In this document: positions 1-5,757 of the stretch, piece after piece
Layout of the letters: the number at the start of each line of letters is the position of its first letter
Position numbering within the stretch: position 1 is the first letter of the stretch
Source: Deltaproteobacteria bacterium
GTDB taxonomy: Bacteria > Desulfobacterota > Desulfomonilia > UBA1062
Direction: 5' to 3'
DNA length: 5,757 bases
NCBI GenBank assembly: GCA_003643935.1
Contig: QMLJ01000098.1
Coordinates: 1-5,757, forward strand
The notes under the pieces: model-generated
Databases searched by the model: none
Told to the model about the DNA's origin: nothing
What the model saw: the letters and a program-made list of their open reading frames with translations, nothing else
Made by a program: the position numbers and the translations under genes

Positions 1-138
1 AGGTGGTTCATAAAGTGCAGCGAGTGCGGCTACTGGGTATTTGGCAACTTCTCGATGAGCTCTAAATTACTCTTTATAGGTGTTGTTATACTAGGATACA
101 TCTTCATTAGTTGGTACTTCTTTCACCTGATACATTAG
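1..138 (+). CDS. C-terminal fragment of a small CxxC and single-helix membrane protein (5' end outside window)
   Basis: An open frame runs from the first base to a TAG stop at 136-138 and gives the last 45 residues of a protein whose start lies upstream. The fragment opens with a CSECG motif (C6 and C9 of the visible part), which looks like one half of a zinc ribbon; the other Cys pair could lie upstream. About ten residues later comes a strongly hydrophobic stretch rich in Leu, Ile, Val, Phe and Tyr (roughly visible residues 23-45). It reads as one transmembrane helix ending almost at the C-terminus. I do not recognise the family. It may be a short zinc-ribbon membrane protein, but the visible part is too small to name. 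The downstream hairpin and promoter suggest it is not co-transcribed with the Hsp20-Lon pair. Confidence 0.6.
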   Translation, partial: RWFIKCSECGYWVFGNFSMSSKLLFIGVVILGYIFISWYFFHLIH

Positions 139-149
139 GCCTACTTAAG

Positions 150-186
150 TATCTCTGCCTGCTGGTTGAACCAGCAGGCAGAGATA
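150..186 (+). terminator. Perfect 16-bp stem-loop downstream of the first gene, possible terminator without a U-tract
   Basis: Bases 150-165 are exactly complementary to 171-186 around a TTGAA loop, and a G-T wobble at 149/187 could extend the stem. It lies 11 bp after the stop of the upstream gene and about 30 bp before the next promoter, where a transcript end is expected. No run of T follows on either strand, so it is not a textbook Rho-independent terminator. It could be a U-less terminator, an RNA 3'-end stabiliser, or one copy of a dispersed palindromic repeat. Confidence 0.5.
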
Positions 187-206
187 TGTGAATTGGGAGA
201 TCTTTG

Positions 207-223
207 GTCAAGACGACCTTGAC
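207..223. promoter_or_regulatory. Possible operator: inverted repeat overlapping the -35 box
   Basis: GTCAAG (207-212) and CTTGAC (218-223) form a 6-bp perfect inverted repeat with a 5-bp spacer. The right arm covers most of the -35 hexamer. The size and position are those expected of a site for a dimeric repressor that blocks RNA polymerase. The arms are short and only one copy is visible, so chance is possible, and no regulator can be named. Confidence 0.35.
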
Positions 224-246
224 TTTATCTGCACTGAACATATAAA
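219..246 (+). promoter_or_regulatory. Sigma70-type promoter of the hsp20-lon operon
   Basis: TTGACT at 219-224 (five of six matches to TTGACA) and TATAAA at 241-246 (five of six matches to TATAAT) are separated by 16 bp. Transcription would start near position 253, giving a very short leader before the first ATG of hsp20. I see no sigma32-type -10 (CCCCAT) and no CIRCE element, so heat control, if present, would have to act another way, such as through the palindrome over the -35 box. Confidence 0.6.
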
Positions 247-272
247 GATTAATATAGGTAACATGTAGTAAC

Positions 273-695
273 ATGGTACGGGGAAATTTTGGGATGTTTG
301 ATCTTAAGCTTCAGGAGATAGTGAGTTTTCTTTTTGGGTCAGATATGGGCGAGGTAAGCCTTGGTATCCACTATCCCCCTATTGATGTGTATGAGAACCC
401 AGACACCCTGTGCATAGAGATGGAGATACCCGGGATGAACCCAGAGGAGATAGATATATCAATACTGGGAAAGATGCTCAGGATTTCAGGTGTTAAAAAG
501 GAACGTTTAGGCAATAAGGGCGTTCGGTATCTCCGCATGGAAAGGAGCTTTGGCAGATTTGTCAGGGAGCTTGAAATACCGGAAAGGTTTGATCTTGAGA
601 AAGTGGATGCAAGGTCCAGTGATGGTGTGCTTATCATTAAGATACCTAGGGTTGATTCTGGGACAGAGATTGTTAGAAGGGTTATTGTAAAGTAG
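273..695 (+). CDS. Small heat-shock protein, Hsp20/alpha-crystallin family
   Basis: This is an ATP-independent holdase chaperone that binds unfolding proteins in the cytoplasm and forms oligomers. The 140-residue length is typical of bacterial Hsp20. A short N-terminal arm (about 1-32) precedes the alpha-crystallin domain (about 33-127), with the usual IPG turn (52-54), the strand segment ERSFGRF (90-96) and the family signature A113-x4-G118-V-L120. The short tail ends in V137-I138-V139, matching the I/V-x-I/V motif that docks between dimers. The start is uncertain. The ATG at 273 has only a weak, distant AGG upstream, whereas the in-frame ATG at 294 (residue 8) has GGGGA at 280-284 with 9-bp spacing. 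The shorter 133-residue form would keep the whole domain. Lon follows after 10 bp, so chaperone and protease are very probably made from one mRNA. Confidence 0.93.
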   Translation: MVRGNFGMFDLKLQEIVSFLFGSDMGEVSLGIHYPPIDVYENPDTLCIEMEIPGMNPEEIDISILGKMLRISGVKKERLGNKGVRYLRMERSFGRFVRELEIPERFDLEKVDARSSDGVLIIKIPRVDSGTEIVRRVIVK

Positions 696-698
696 GAG
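694..698 (+). promoter_or_regulatory. Ribosome binding site of lon, overlapping the hsp20 stop codon
   Basis: AGGAG begins within the TAG stop of hsp20 and lies 7 bp before the lon ATG; a second GGAG follows at 700-703. This arrangement allows ribosomes finishing hsp20 to reinitiate on lon, and it supports the lon start at 706. Confidence 0.75.
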
Positions 699-705
699 CG
701 GAGAC

Positions 706-3081
706 ATGGATGAGAATAAAAAACAGGATGATAAACAGCAGGACATAGACATACCCATGACCATACCCCTGTTGCCGGTAAGGGATGTGGTTATTTATCC
801 ATACATGATACTGCCACTTTTTGTGGGTAGAAATCTATCCATAAAGGCGGTAGACGAGGCACTTAACAAGGATAGGTATATATTCCTTGCAACCCAGAAA
901 GATTCGTCAATAGAAGAGCCGACCGAGGATCAGATATACACAGTGGGCACTGTGGCGATGATTATAAGGATGTTGAAGCTCCCGGACGGGAGGGTTAAGA
1001 TCCTGGTTCAAGGGGTTGCAAAGGCACGTATCAAGGCCTTTAAGAAGGAAGAGAGCGGTTTTTACAATGTTGACATTGAGAAGATAGAGGAACCAGAGGT
1101 AAAGGAAATCACGGTTGAGATAGAAGCCCTGATGCGTTCTGTAAAGGAACAGTCAGAGAGAATACTTCAACTAAGGGGTATAGTATCCCCCGATGCCATA
1201 TCCATACTTGAGGCAATAGATGACCCGGGCAGACTGGCCGACCTGGTGGCATCGAACCTGAGGCTCAAGGTGGAGGAATCCCAACAGGTACTCGAGATAT
1301 TCGACCCGGTTGAGAGGCTCAAACACGTAAACAGCCTTCTTGCCAGGGAGATGACCCTGTCCGAGGTGCAGGCCAAGATACAGTCCCAGGCAAAGGAAGA
1401 GATGAACAAGACCCAGAGGGAATACTTCCTGAGGGAACAGCTAAGGGCCATACAGCAAGAGCTGGGAGAGATAGACGAAAAGGGCAAGGAGATAGAAGAA
1501 TACAAGGCCAGGATTGAAAAGGCCGGGATGCCGGAGGAGGTCAGAAAAGAGGCTGAAAAACAGCTTGATCGCCTCGGGATGATGCATCAAGATTCGGCTG
1601 AGGCAAACGTTATAAGGACATACCTAGACTGGATGGTTGATCTTCCATGGAGCTATTCCACTGAGGATAACCTGGATATAAAGGCCGCTGCAAGGGTATT
1701 AAACGAGGATCATTATGGACTTGAAAAGGTCAAGGAAAGGATATTGGAATACCTTGCTGTAAGGAAGCTTAACCCTGAAAAGAAAGGGGCCATACTGTGC
1801 TTTGTGGGTCCCCCTGGCGTGGGCAAGACATCGCTTGGTAGGTCTATTGCAAGGGCACTTGGAAGGAAATTCTACCGTCTTTCCATTGGAGGTGTGAGGG
1901 ACGAGGCCGAGATAAGGGGTCATAGGCGTACCTATATAGGGGCAATGCCCGGCAGGATCGTACAGGGTATAAAGAACGCGGGTTCAAACAACCCTATATT
2001 CATGATAGATGAGGTTGACAAGATAGGGTCGGATTTCAGGGGTGACCCGTCTTCAGCCCTACTTGAGGTGCTGGATCCTGAGCAGAATTTCTCCTTCCAG
2101 GACCATTACCTTAACGTGCCCTTTGATCTTTCAAAAGTAATATTCATAACTACGGCGAACCTAATTGATCCTATTCCTTCCCCGCTCAGGGACAGAATGG
2201 AAATCATAGAGATTCCAGGTTATACTGACCAGGAAAAGCTTCAAATAGCAAAGCGTTACTTGGTGCCTAGGCAGATAAAGGAAAACGGCATAGATAATTA
2301 CGTTGTGAGATTCTCGGACGAGGCCATCCTTGACGTGGTAAACCACTATACAAAGGAGGCAGGAGTCAGGAACCTGGAACGTGAGATAGGTTCCATATGC
2401 AGGAAGGTGGCAAGGAACATTGCCGAGAGCAATGGCAGGAAAAGGACGGCCTATCATATAACTGCAAAGGGTGTTCGTAAATACCTGGGCGTACCTAAAT
2501 ACCTCCCTGAAAGGGAAAGGACAGAACATGAAGTAGGTGTGTCAACTGGTCTTGCCTGGACGCAGTTTGGAGGAGAGGTCCTGTACATAGAGGCATCTGT
2601 GTTGCCTACCAAGAATGGCAAGGGCGCTCTCGTGTTAACAGGCCAACTCGGTGACGTAATGAAAGAATCAGCACAGGCAGGTATAACCTACATAAGGTCG
2701 AGGGCAAAGGAGCTCGGGATATCACCCACGTTTAACCAGGATAGGGATGTGCACATACATGTCCCGGCAGGGGCCATTCCAAAGGACGGTCCCTCGGCAG
2801 GGATAACAATGGTTGTTGCAGTGATATCGGCCTTGACCAACCGTGCTGTTAGAAAGGATATCGCCATGACCGGGGAGATAACCTTGAGAGGACGTGTGCT
2901 TCCCATAGGCGGACTAAAAGAAAAGACCCTTGCTGCACATCGCAACAAGATATTCGATGTGATTATCCCGAGGGACAATGAAAAGGACATCGAGGAGATA
3001 CCGCATGCAATAAGGAAGCGCGTTAGATTTCACCCGGTGACCACCATGGACGAGGTCTTGGACATGGTGTTTGTAAAATAA
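706..3081 (+). CDS. lon: ATP-dependent Lon protease (LonA type)
   Basis: Lon is a cytosolic homohexamer that unfolds and degrades misfolded and specific regulatory proteins. All parts of LonA are present in 791 residues (E. coli Lon has 784). A polar Lys/Asp/Gln-rich tail (1-17) precedes the N-terminal substrate-recognition domain (about 18-210), and a long charged coiled-coil segment follows (about 217-290). The AAA+ module has Walker A GPPGVGKT (368-375), Walker B with D435-E436, sensor-1 N485, arginine finger R497 and sensor-2 R555. The C-terminal protease domain (about 590-791) has catalytic S697 in DGPSAG and K740 in GGLKEK; their 43-residue spacing equals that of E. coli S679/K722. No catalytic residue is missing. 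The start at 706 is set by AGGAG at 694-698. No membrane segment is visible, which excludes LonB. Confidence 0.98.
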   Translation: MDENKKQDDKQQDIDIPMTIPLLPVRDVVIYPYMILPLFVGRNLSIKAVDEALNKDRYIFLATQKDSSIEEPTEDQIYTVGTVAMIIRMLKLPDGRVKILVQGVAKARIKAFKKEESGFYNVDIEKIEEPEVKEITVEIEALMRSVKEQSERILQLRGIVSPDAISILEAIDDPGRLADLVASNLRLKVEESQQVLEIFDPVERLKHVNSLLAREMTLSEVQAKIQSQAKEEMNKTQREYFLREQLRAIQQELGEIDEKGKEIEEYKARIEKAGMPEEVRKEAEKQLDRLGMMHQDSAEANVIRTYLDWMVDLPWSYSTEDNLDIKAAARVLNEDHYGLEKVKERILEYLAVRKLNPEKKGAILCFVGPPGVGKTSLGRSIARALGRKFYRLSIGGVRDEAEIRGHRRTYIGAMPGRIVQGIKNAGSNNPIFMIDEVDKIGSDFRGDPSSALLEVLDPEQNFSFQDHYLNVPFDLSKVIFITTANLIDPIPSPLRDRMEIIEIPGYTDQEKLQIAKRYLVPRQIKENGIDNYVVRFSDEAILDVVNHYTKEAGVRNLEREIGSICRKVARNIAESNGRKRTAYHITAKGVRKYLGVPKYLPERERTEHEVGVSTGLAWTQFGGEVLYIEASVLPTKNGKGALVLTGQLGDVMKESAQAGITYIRSRAKELGISPTFNQDRDVHIHVPAGAIPKDGPSAGITMVVAVISALTNRAVRKDIAMTGEITLRGRVLPIGGLKEKTLAAHRNKIFDVIIPRDNEKDIEEIPHAIRKRVRFHPVTTMDEVLDMVFVK

Positions 3082-3099
3082 TCATTTAAAATAAAATAG

Positions 3100-3927
3100 T
3101 TAGGTCTTTATCTGTTCCAACGCTGACCTGAACAGATTCATGATCTTTGGTGCTGTCTCCCTTGCCACCCTCAATATCTCTTCAAGTGGGGCAGGCCTGT
3201 ATTTGCTGGGATCATTGTAATTGGTTATAGCAGAAAGCGCTAATACCTCCATGCCCGCGTGCGATGCTTCTATCACCTCCATAACAGTCGACATGCCAAC
3301 AGCATCTGCACCAAGTATCTTAAGCATTTGCGTCTCTGATGCCGTTTCCATGGATGGACCAAGCACTTGCACGTAGACCCCTTGTTCAAGATTAACCCCG
3401 ATAGTGGTTGCAGCATCAAGTGCTATCTCTATGAGCCTTGGGCTATAAGGCTGAGTCATATCAGGGAAACGTGGGCCTATCTCGTCATCATTGGGCCCAA
3501 CAAGTGGATTACGTCCTGTAAGATTTATGTGATCTTTTATTGCCATTACAGTGCCTGGATATAACCCTTCTCTCAGTCCTCCTGCTGCATTGGATATAAA
3601 CAGCCGGTTTATACCCATCATGGAGAACACCCTTACGGGCAAGGTCACGTCCCTTGCGCTATATCCCTCGTAAAGGTGAAACCTGCCACTCATTACAACA
3701 ACCGAGTGCCCTCCAAGCTCGCCGAATATGAGCTTACCCTGATGTCCCTCAACAGAGGGTACGGGGAAACCTGGGATGTCTTTATAAGGTATTGTTGAGT
3801 ATATATGTGTCAGCTCATGTTCGGCAGTACCCAGTCCGGTACCAAGTATTATGGCCGTATCAATCCCTGGCCTTGTAAAACGAGACAGCTTTTCAAAAGC
3901 TGCCTTTTCTTTTTCAAACCTGTCCAT
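3100..3927 (-). CDS. Purine nucleoside phosphorylase, trimeric PNP/MTAP family; possibly a methylthio-nucleoside phosphorylase
   Basis: The family cleaves purine nucleosides with phosphate, giving free base and ribose-1-phosphate; members act as cytosolic trimers in purine salvage. The 275-residue product has the family hallmarks: LGTGLG (28-33), GRFHLYEGY (81-89; R82 and H84 for phosphate, Y86 for ribose), SNAAGG (112-117), DHINLTGRNPL (132-142), GPSMET (190-195) and VGMSTV (210-215). E194 and N236 match the Glu and Asn that read 6-oxopurines in PNP, where MTAP has Asp for the Asn. Unusually, L248 stands where PNPs have the His that contacts the ribose 5'-OH, I150 replaces a ribose-contacting Phe, and T30 is Ser in many PNPs. 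This hints at a 5'-modified substrate such as methylthioinosine, fitting the spe genes upstream. The start at 3927 has an AGG 7 bp upstream. A longer in-frame extension to 4035 would overlap the Trm112-like gene and is not favoured. Confidence 0.93.
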   Translation of the reverse strand: MDRFEKEKAAFEKLSRFTRPGIDTAIILGTGLGTAEHELTHIYSTIPYKDIPGFPVPSVEGHQGKLIFGELGGHSVVVMSGRFHLYEGYSARDVTLPVRVFSMMGINRLFISNAAGGLREGLYPGTVMAIKDHINLTGRNPLVGPNDDEIGPRFPDMTQPYSPRLIEIALDAATTIGVNLEQGVYVQVLGPSMETASETQMLKILGADAVGMSTVMEVIEASHAGMEVLALSAITNYNDPSKYRPAPLEEILRVARETAPKIMNLFRSALEQIKT

Positions 3928-3934
3928 GAAAAAA

Positions 3935-3937
3935 CCT
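3935..3937 (-). promoter_or_regulatory. Ribosome binding site deciding the phosphorylase start
   Basis: On the minus strand CCAGG is followed by seven bases and ATG at 3927. It lies in the 17-bp gap after the stop of the Trm112-like gene. It supports the 275-residue form, whose first residues (MDRFEKEK) begin a normal family N-terminus. Confidence 0.6.
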
Positions 3938-3944
3938 GGCCTAC

Positions 3945-4124
3945 CTACTCTGTCTCCTCTATCTTTATGGCCTCGTCTATTAACATTATGGGTATGTCGT
4001 CCTCTATAGGGTACTTGAGCTTGCAATTGTTGCATACAAGTCCGCTCTCATCTTCCAGCAGGACAAGTTCTCCCTTGCACTTGGGACATACAAGTATATC
4101 CAGTAATTCTCTGTCCAGGGCCAT
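3945..4124 (-). CDS. Trm112/UPF0434-family small zinc-ribbon protein
   Basis: A 59-residue protein is encoded from ATG at 4124 to TAG at 3945-3947, in a frame different from that of the phosphorylase downstream. It matches the UPF0434 (YcaR) / Trm112 family in length and layout: a short N-terminal helix (LLDILVCP), a first pair C13-x2-C16, a second pair C31-x2-C34, then YPIEDDIPIML (39-49) and an acidic tail. Many proteobacterial YcaR proteins have lost part of the second Cys pair. Here all four Cys are kept, so zinc binding is likely. In eukaryotes and archaea Trm112 is a stabilising partner of SAM-dependent methyltransferases; the role of the bacterial proteins is poorly known. The gene lies 20 bp after speB and 17 bp before the phosphorylase, so it is part of the same operon. 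It has the strongest Shine-Dalgarno of the cluster. Confidence 0.92.
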   Translation of the reverse strand: MALDRELLDILVCPKCKGELVLLEDESGLVCNNCKLKYPIEDDIPIMLIDEAIKIEETE

Positions 4125-4131
4125 GCGAAAA

Positions 4132-4138
4132 CCTCCTT
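4132..4138 (-). promoter_or_regulatory. Strong ribosome binding site of the Trm112-like gene
   Basis: AAGGAGG on the minus strand lies 7 bp before the ATG at 4124. It is a near-perfect anti-16S match and settles both the existence and the start of this short gene. Confidence 0.85.
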
Positions 4139-4144
4139 GAAGAG

Positions 4145-4984
4145 TTATATAGCCTTTTTATCCTTCTCAGACTCCTTTTTCCCGATCGCCAACAGGCATT
4201 CCCTTACCACTTTTGCAGCCACAACGGAAGAGGAACCACTGACATCTATGTTGGGTGCCAGTTCCACAATGTCTATGCCAACGATGTTAAGGTTGTATAT
4301 TAAATCCAGGAGCATGTTTACCAGTTCGTTAAAAGATATCCCACCGGGCTCAGGTGCCCCTGTGCCAGGTAAAACCGAAGGATCAAGAATATCAAGATCA
4401 CAGGTAATATAGCATGGACCCCCTTTTGCCCAATCTAAAAGTTTACCTGTAGTATCCACGCAGAGTGACCTGACAAGACCTGATTCTTCCCTTGTAAAAG
4501 AACGGATTCCTATTTGTCTTAAACAATCATCTCCAATTGTCTCTATTATCCTTTTCATCACTGTAGCATGGGATAGCTTCTGGCCCAGGTATTTATCCCT
4601 TAGGTCAGCATGTGCATCCAGTTGTATCACCTTGAGTCCCGGGTATGTTTTAGTTACAGCCCTCACGCTGCCAAGGCTTAGAGTGTGTTCACCACCTATC
4701 ACAAAAGGTGTCTTGCCTTCTTTTATGCGTGTTGAAACCTCGGTCTCTATCATGTCAAGTGCAGGAAAAGGATCACCAGGCGGGAGTTCCAGGTCGCCTG
4801 AATCCATGAAAGACACATCTTCTAAGGATATGTCCTGGCCAGGGGAATACATTTCAAGGCAGTAAGATGCCTCCCTTATTGCATTAGGTGCAAACCTGGC
4901 ACCAGGTCTAAAAGATGCGGTTGAATCAAAAGGAACGCCTATAATACATATATCTCCTTGCCCTCTTGAACCCATGTAGAGCAT
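4145..4984 (-). CDS. speB: Agmatinase-family ureohydrolase (agmatine to putrescine and urea)
   Basis: The enzyme belongs to the arginase/agmatinase family, which uses a two-manganese centre to hydrolyse a guanidino group. The 279-residue product has every metal-ligand motif: GGEH (H100), DAHADLRD (D123, H125, D127) and CDLDILDPS (D196, D198), followed by PGTGAPEPGG (206-215). The N-terminal SFRPGARFAPNAIR (24-37) is also typical. Agmatinase is favoured over arginase, guanidinobutyrase or formimidoylglutamase because the gene directly follows speE. Putrescine from agmatine would be the substrate of that enzyme. The ATG at 4984 lies 2 bp after the speE stop, and AGGAA (4993-4997) lies within the last speE codons with 8-bp spacing, so translation is probably coupled. 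A second in-frame ATG at residue 4 is less well placed. The C-terminus is Lys/Glu-rich. Substrate is inferred from context. Confidence 0.92.
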   Translation of the reverse strand: MLYMGSRGQGDICIIGVPFDSTASFRPGARFAPNAIREASYCLEMYSPGQDISLEDVSFMDSGDLELPPGDPFPALDMIETEVSTRIKEGKTPFVIGGEHTLSLGSVRAVTKTYPGLKVIQLDAHADLRDKYLGQKLSHATVMKRIIETIGDDCLRQIGIRSFTREESGLVRSLCVDTTGKLLDWAKGGPCYITCDLDILDPSVLPGTGAPEPGGISFNELVNMLLDLIYNLNIVGIDIVELAPNIDVSGSSSVVAAKVVRECLLAIGKKESEKDKKAI

Positions 4985-4986
4985 AA

Positions 4987-5757
4987 TTAAAGTTCCTGTA
5001 CAATGAAGTTAGGGAGTGCAAATGAAGATCTGTGTATGCTTGGATTATAATATCTGCAGATCTTAGCTATATCTTTTGCTCTTCCAAGATCAAAGTCTAC
5101 TTCAGGGTCTTTGTCCTTTACCAATGCAAGGGTGAATGACCAGAATCCTGAGGGATAGCAAGGTGTTGGAGCAGTGTAGACGTGGGCGTTGCCGAATGCA
5201 CTGGCTATGTTCCCCCTTATCCTTATTACCTCGTCTAGGCTCCACGCAGGCGACTCGCTCTGTGCACTCATGCAGCCATCCTGCCTTAATGCCTTTTTCA
5301 CATCACTGTAAAAGTCTTTGGTAAACAGCTTTTCTCCGGGGCCTATTGGATCCGTTGAATCAATGCATATGCAATCAAAACTCTCATGGAACTGCTTTAT
5401 GTACTTGCTACCATCTTTGTTCACTATCTCAACCCTTTCATCATCAAGGGATGAGGATAGGGATGGGAAATATCTCTTTGCAACGTCTATTACCATGGCG
5501 TCTATCTCGCATAACACCACCCTTTCAACGCCAGGATGTTTCAATACCTCACGCACAGTTCCGCCGTCACCACCTCCTATAACCAAGACATGCCTGGGGC
5601 TACGTGCACACACCATGGGCACGTGCACTAGCATATCGTGGTAATAAAATTCATCCTTATCGCTCAGCATAACAATGTCATCCAGTAATAGTACCCTACC
5701 AAAAAAAGAATTCTCAACGACCTTTATGTCTTGGTACTCACTCTGGCCCTTGTAGAG
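4987..5757 (-). CDS. speE: Spermidine synthase (polyamine aminopropyltransferase), 5' end outside window
   Basis: SpeE transfers an aminopropyl group from decarboxylated SAM to putrescine, giving spermidine and 5'-methylthioadenosine in the cytoplasm. The frame stays open to the window edge, giving 256 visible residues. An internal ATG at 5670 is not the start, because the upstream 29 codons encode the expected N-terminal beta-strand region (SEYQDIKVVE, then FGRVLLLDD). Visible motifs, numbered from the window edge, are YYHDMLVHVP (38-47), the nucleotide-binding loop GGGDGG (61-66), the acidic strand end E84/D86, D115-G116, the active-site DSTDPIGP (133-140), and CYPSGFWSFTLA near the C-terminal half. 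The end, RYYNPSIHR followed by ALPNF, is classic for the family. Full SpeE proteins are usually about 280 residues, so some 20-30 residues are missing. SAM decarboxylase and arginine decarboxylase are not in the window; they could lie upstream. Confidence 0.96.
   Translation of the reverse strand, partial: LYKGQSEYQDIKVVENSFFGRVLLLDDIVMLSDKDEFYYHDMLVHVPMVCARSPRHVLVIGGGDGGTVREVLKHPGVERVVLCEIDAMVIDVAKRYFPSLSSSLDDERVEIVNKDGSKYIKQFHESFDCICIDSTDPIGPGEKLFTKDFYSDVKKALRQDGCMSAQSESPAWSLDEVIRIRGNIASAFGNAHVYTAPTPCYPSGFWSFTLALVKDKDPEVDFDLGRAKDIAKICRYYNPSIHRSSFALPNFIVQEL
4993..4997 (-). promoter_or_regulatory. Ribosome binding site of speB inside the end of speE
   Basis: AGGAA on the minus strand lies within the final codons of speE, 8 bp before the speB ATG at 4984. 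The speE stop and speB start are only 2 bp apart, an arrangement typical of translational coupling. Confidence 0.65.

Noticed and set aside
139..272. A riboswitch or small RNA in the gap before hsp20
   Set aside because: Apart from the single hairpin and the promoter, I see no multi-helix structure or known aptamer pattern, and the leader after the predicted transcription start is too short for a riboswitch.
1167..2990. Minus-strand open frames within lon
   Set aside because: They lie opposite a fully conserved Lon coding sequence, and their compositions (Ser/Leu-rich) are typical of reverse-complement shadows.
3102..3129. AGGTC/GACCT inverted repeat near the end of the phosphorylase gene as a terminator
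   Set aside because: The stem has only 5 bp and an 18-base loop. The following A/T-rich stretch on the minus strand is not a clean T-run, so it is too weak to call.
3928..4035. Extending the phosphorylase N-terminus by 36 residues to the ATG at 4035
   Set aside because: The extension is a low-complexity, Arg/His-rich translation unlike PNP N-termini, it overlaps the Trm112-like gene in another frame, and the ATG at 3927 has its own ribosome binding site.
3805..4412. Plus-strand open frames opposite the Trm112-like, phosphorylase and speB genes
   Set aside because: They are antisense shadows of recognisable minus-strand genes, their translations resemble no family I know, and they lack convincing ribosome binding sites.
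4987..5670. Treating the ATG at 5670 as the start of SpeE
   Set aside because: The 29 codons upstream to the window edge encode the conserved SpeE N-terminal strands, so the gene continues out of the window.
1..5757. A defence, mobile or otherwise new multi-gene system
   Set aside because: All complete genes belong to well-known housekeeping families. There are no integrases, transposases, direct-repeat arrays, or changes in codon style suggesting transfer.

Overview
The window looks like ordinary chromosomal housekeeping DNA from a bacterium. Genes are tightly packed, Shine-Dalgarno sites are clear, and codon use is rich in ATA (Ile) and AGG/AGA (Arg). Together with the protein types, this style recalls anaerobic Desulfobacterota or Nitrospirota-like lineages. 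That placement is an impression from sequence style, not a phylogenetic result. I see no phage, transposon, CRISPR, tRNA or rRNA signal.

Layout. Positions 1-138 hold the 3' end of a plus-strand gene for a small protein with a CxxC pair and a C-terminal membrane helix. A 134-bp gap follows. It contains a perfect 16-bp stem-loop, then a sigma70-like promoter with a palindrome over its -35 box. This promoter reads into a two-gene proteostasis operon: a small heat-shock protein of the Hsp20/alpha-crystallin family, and a full-length LonA protease (791 aa). The two are 10 bp apart, and the lon ribosome binding site begins inside the hsp20 stop codon.

Only 18 bp beyond the lon stop, a minus-strand operon arrives head-on. 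In transcription order it encodes spermidine synthase SpeE (5' end outside the window), an agmatinase-family ureohydrolase (SpeB), a 59-aa Trm112/UPF0434-type zinc-ribbon protein, and a trimeric-type purine nucleoside phosphorylase (PNP). Gaps are 2, 20 and 17 bp, each with a ribosome binding site for the next gene. The chemistry fits together: agmatine is converted to putrescine (SpeB) and putrescine to spermidine plus 5'-methylthioadenosine (SpeE). A phosphorylase at the end of the operon could then recycle the by-product nucleoside.

The most interesting observation is in that last gene. It keeps the purine-binding Glu and Asn of 6-oxopurine PNPs. At the position where PNPs usually carry the His that binds the ribose 5'-OH it has Leu, and a nearby ribose-contacting Phe is Ile. 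With the polyamine context, this suggests a 5'-methylthio-nucleoside substrate, possibly methylthioinosine, rather than ordinary inosine or guanosine. I found no wholly new system; the other findings are smaller regulatory or annotation points.
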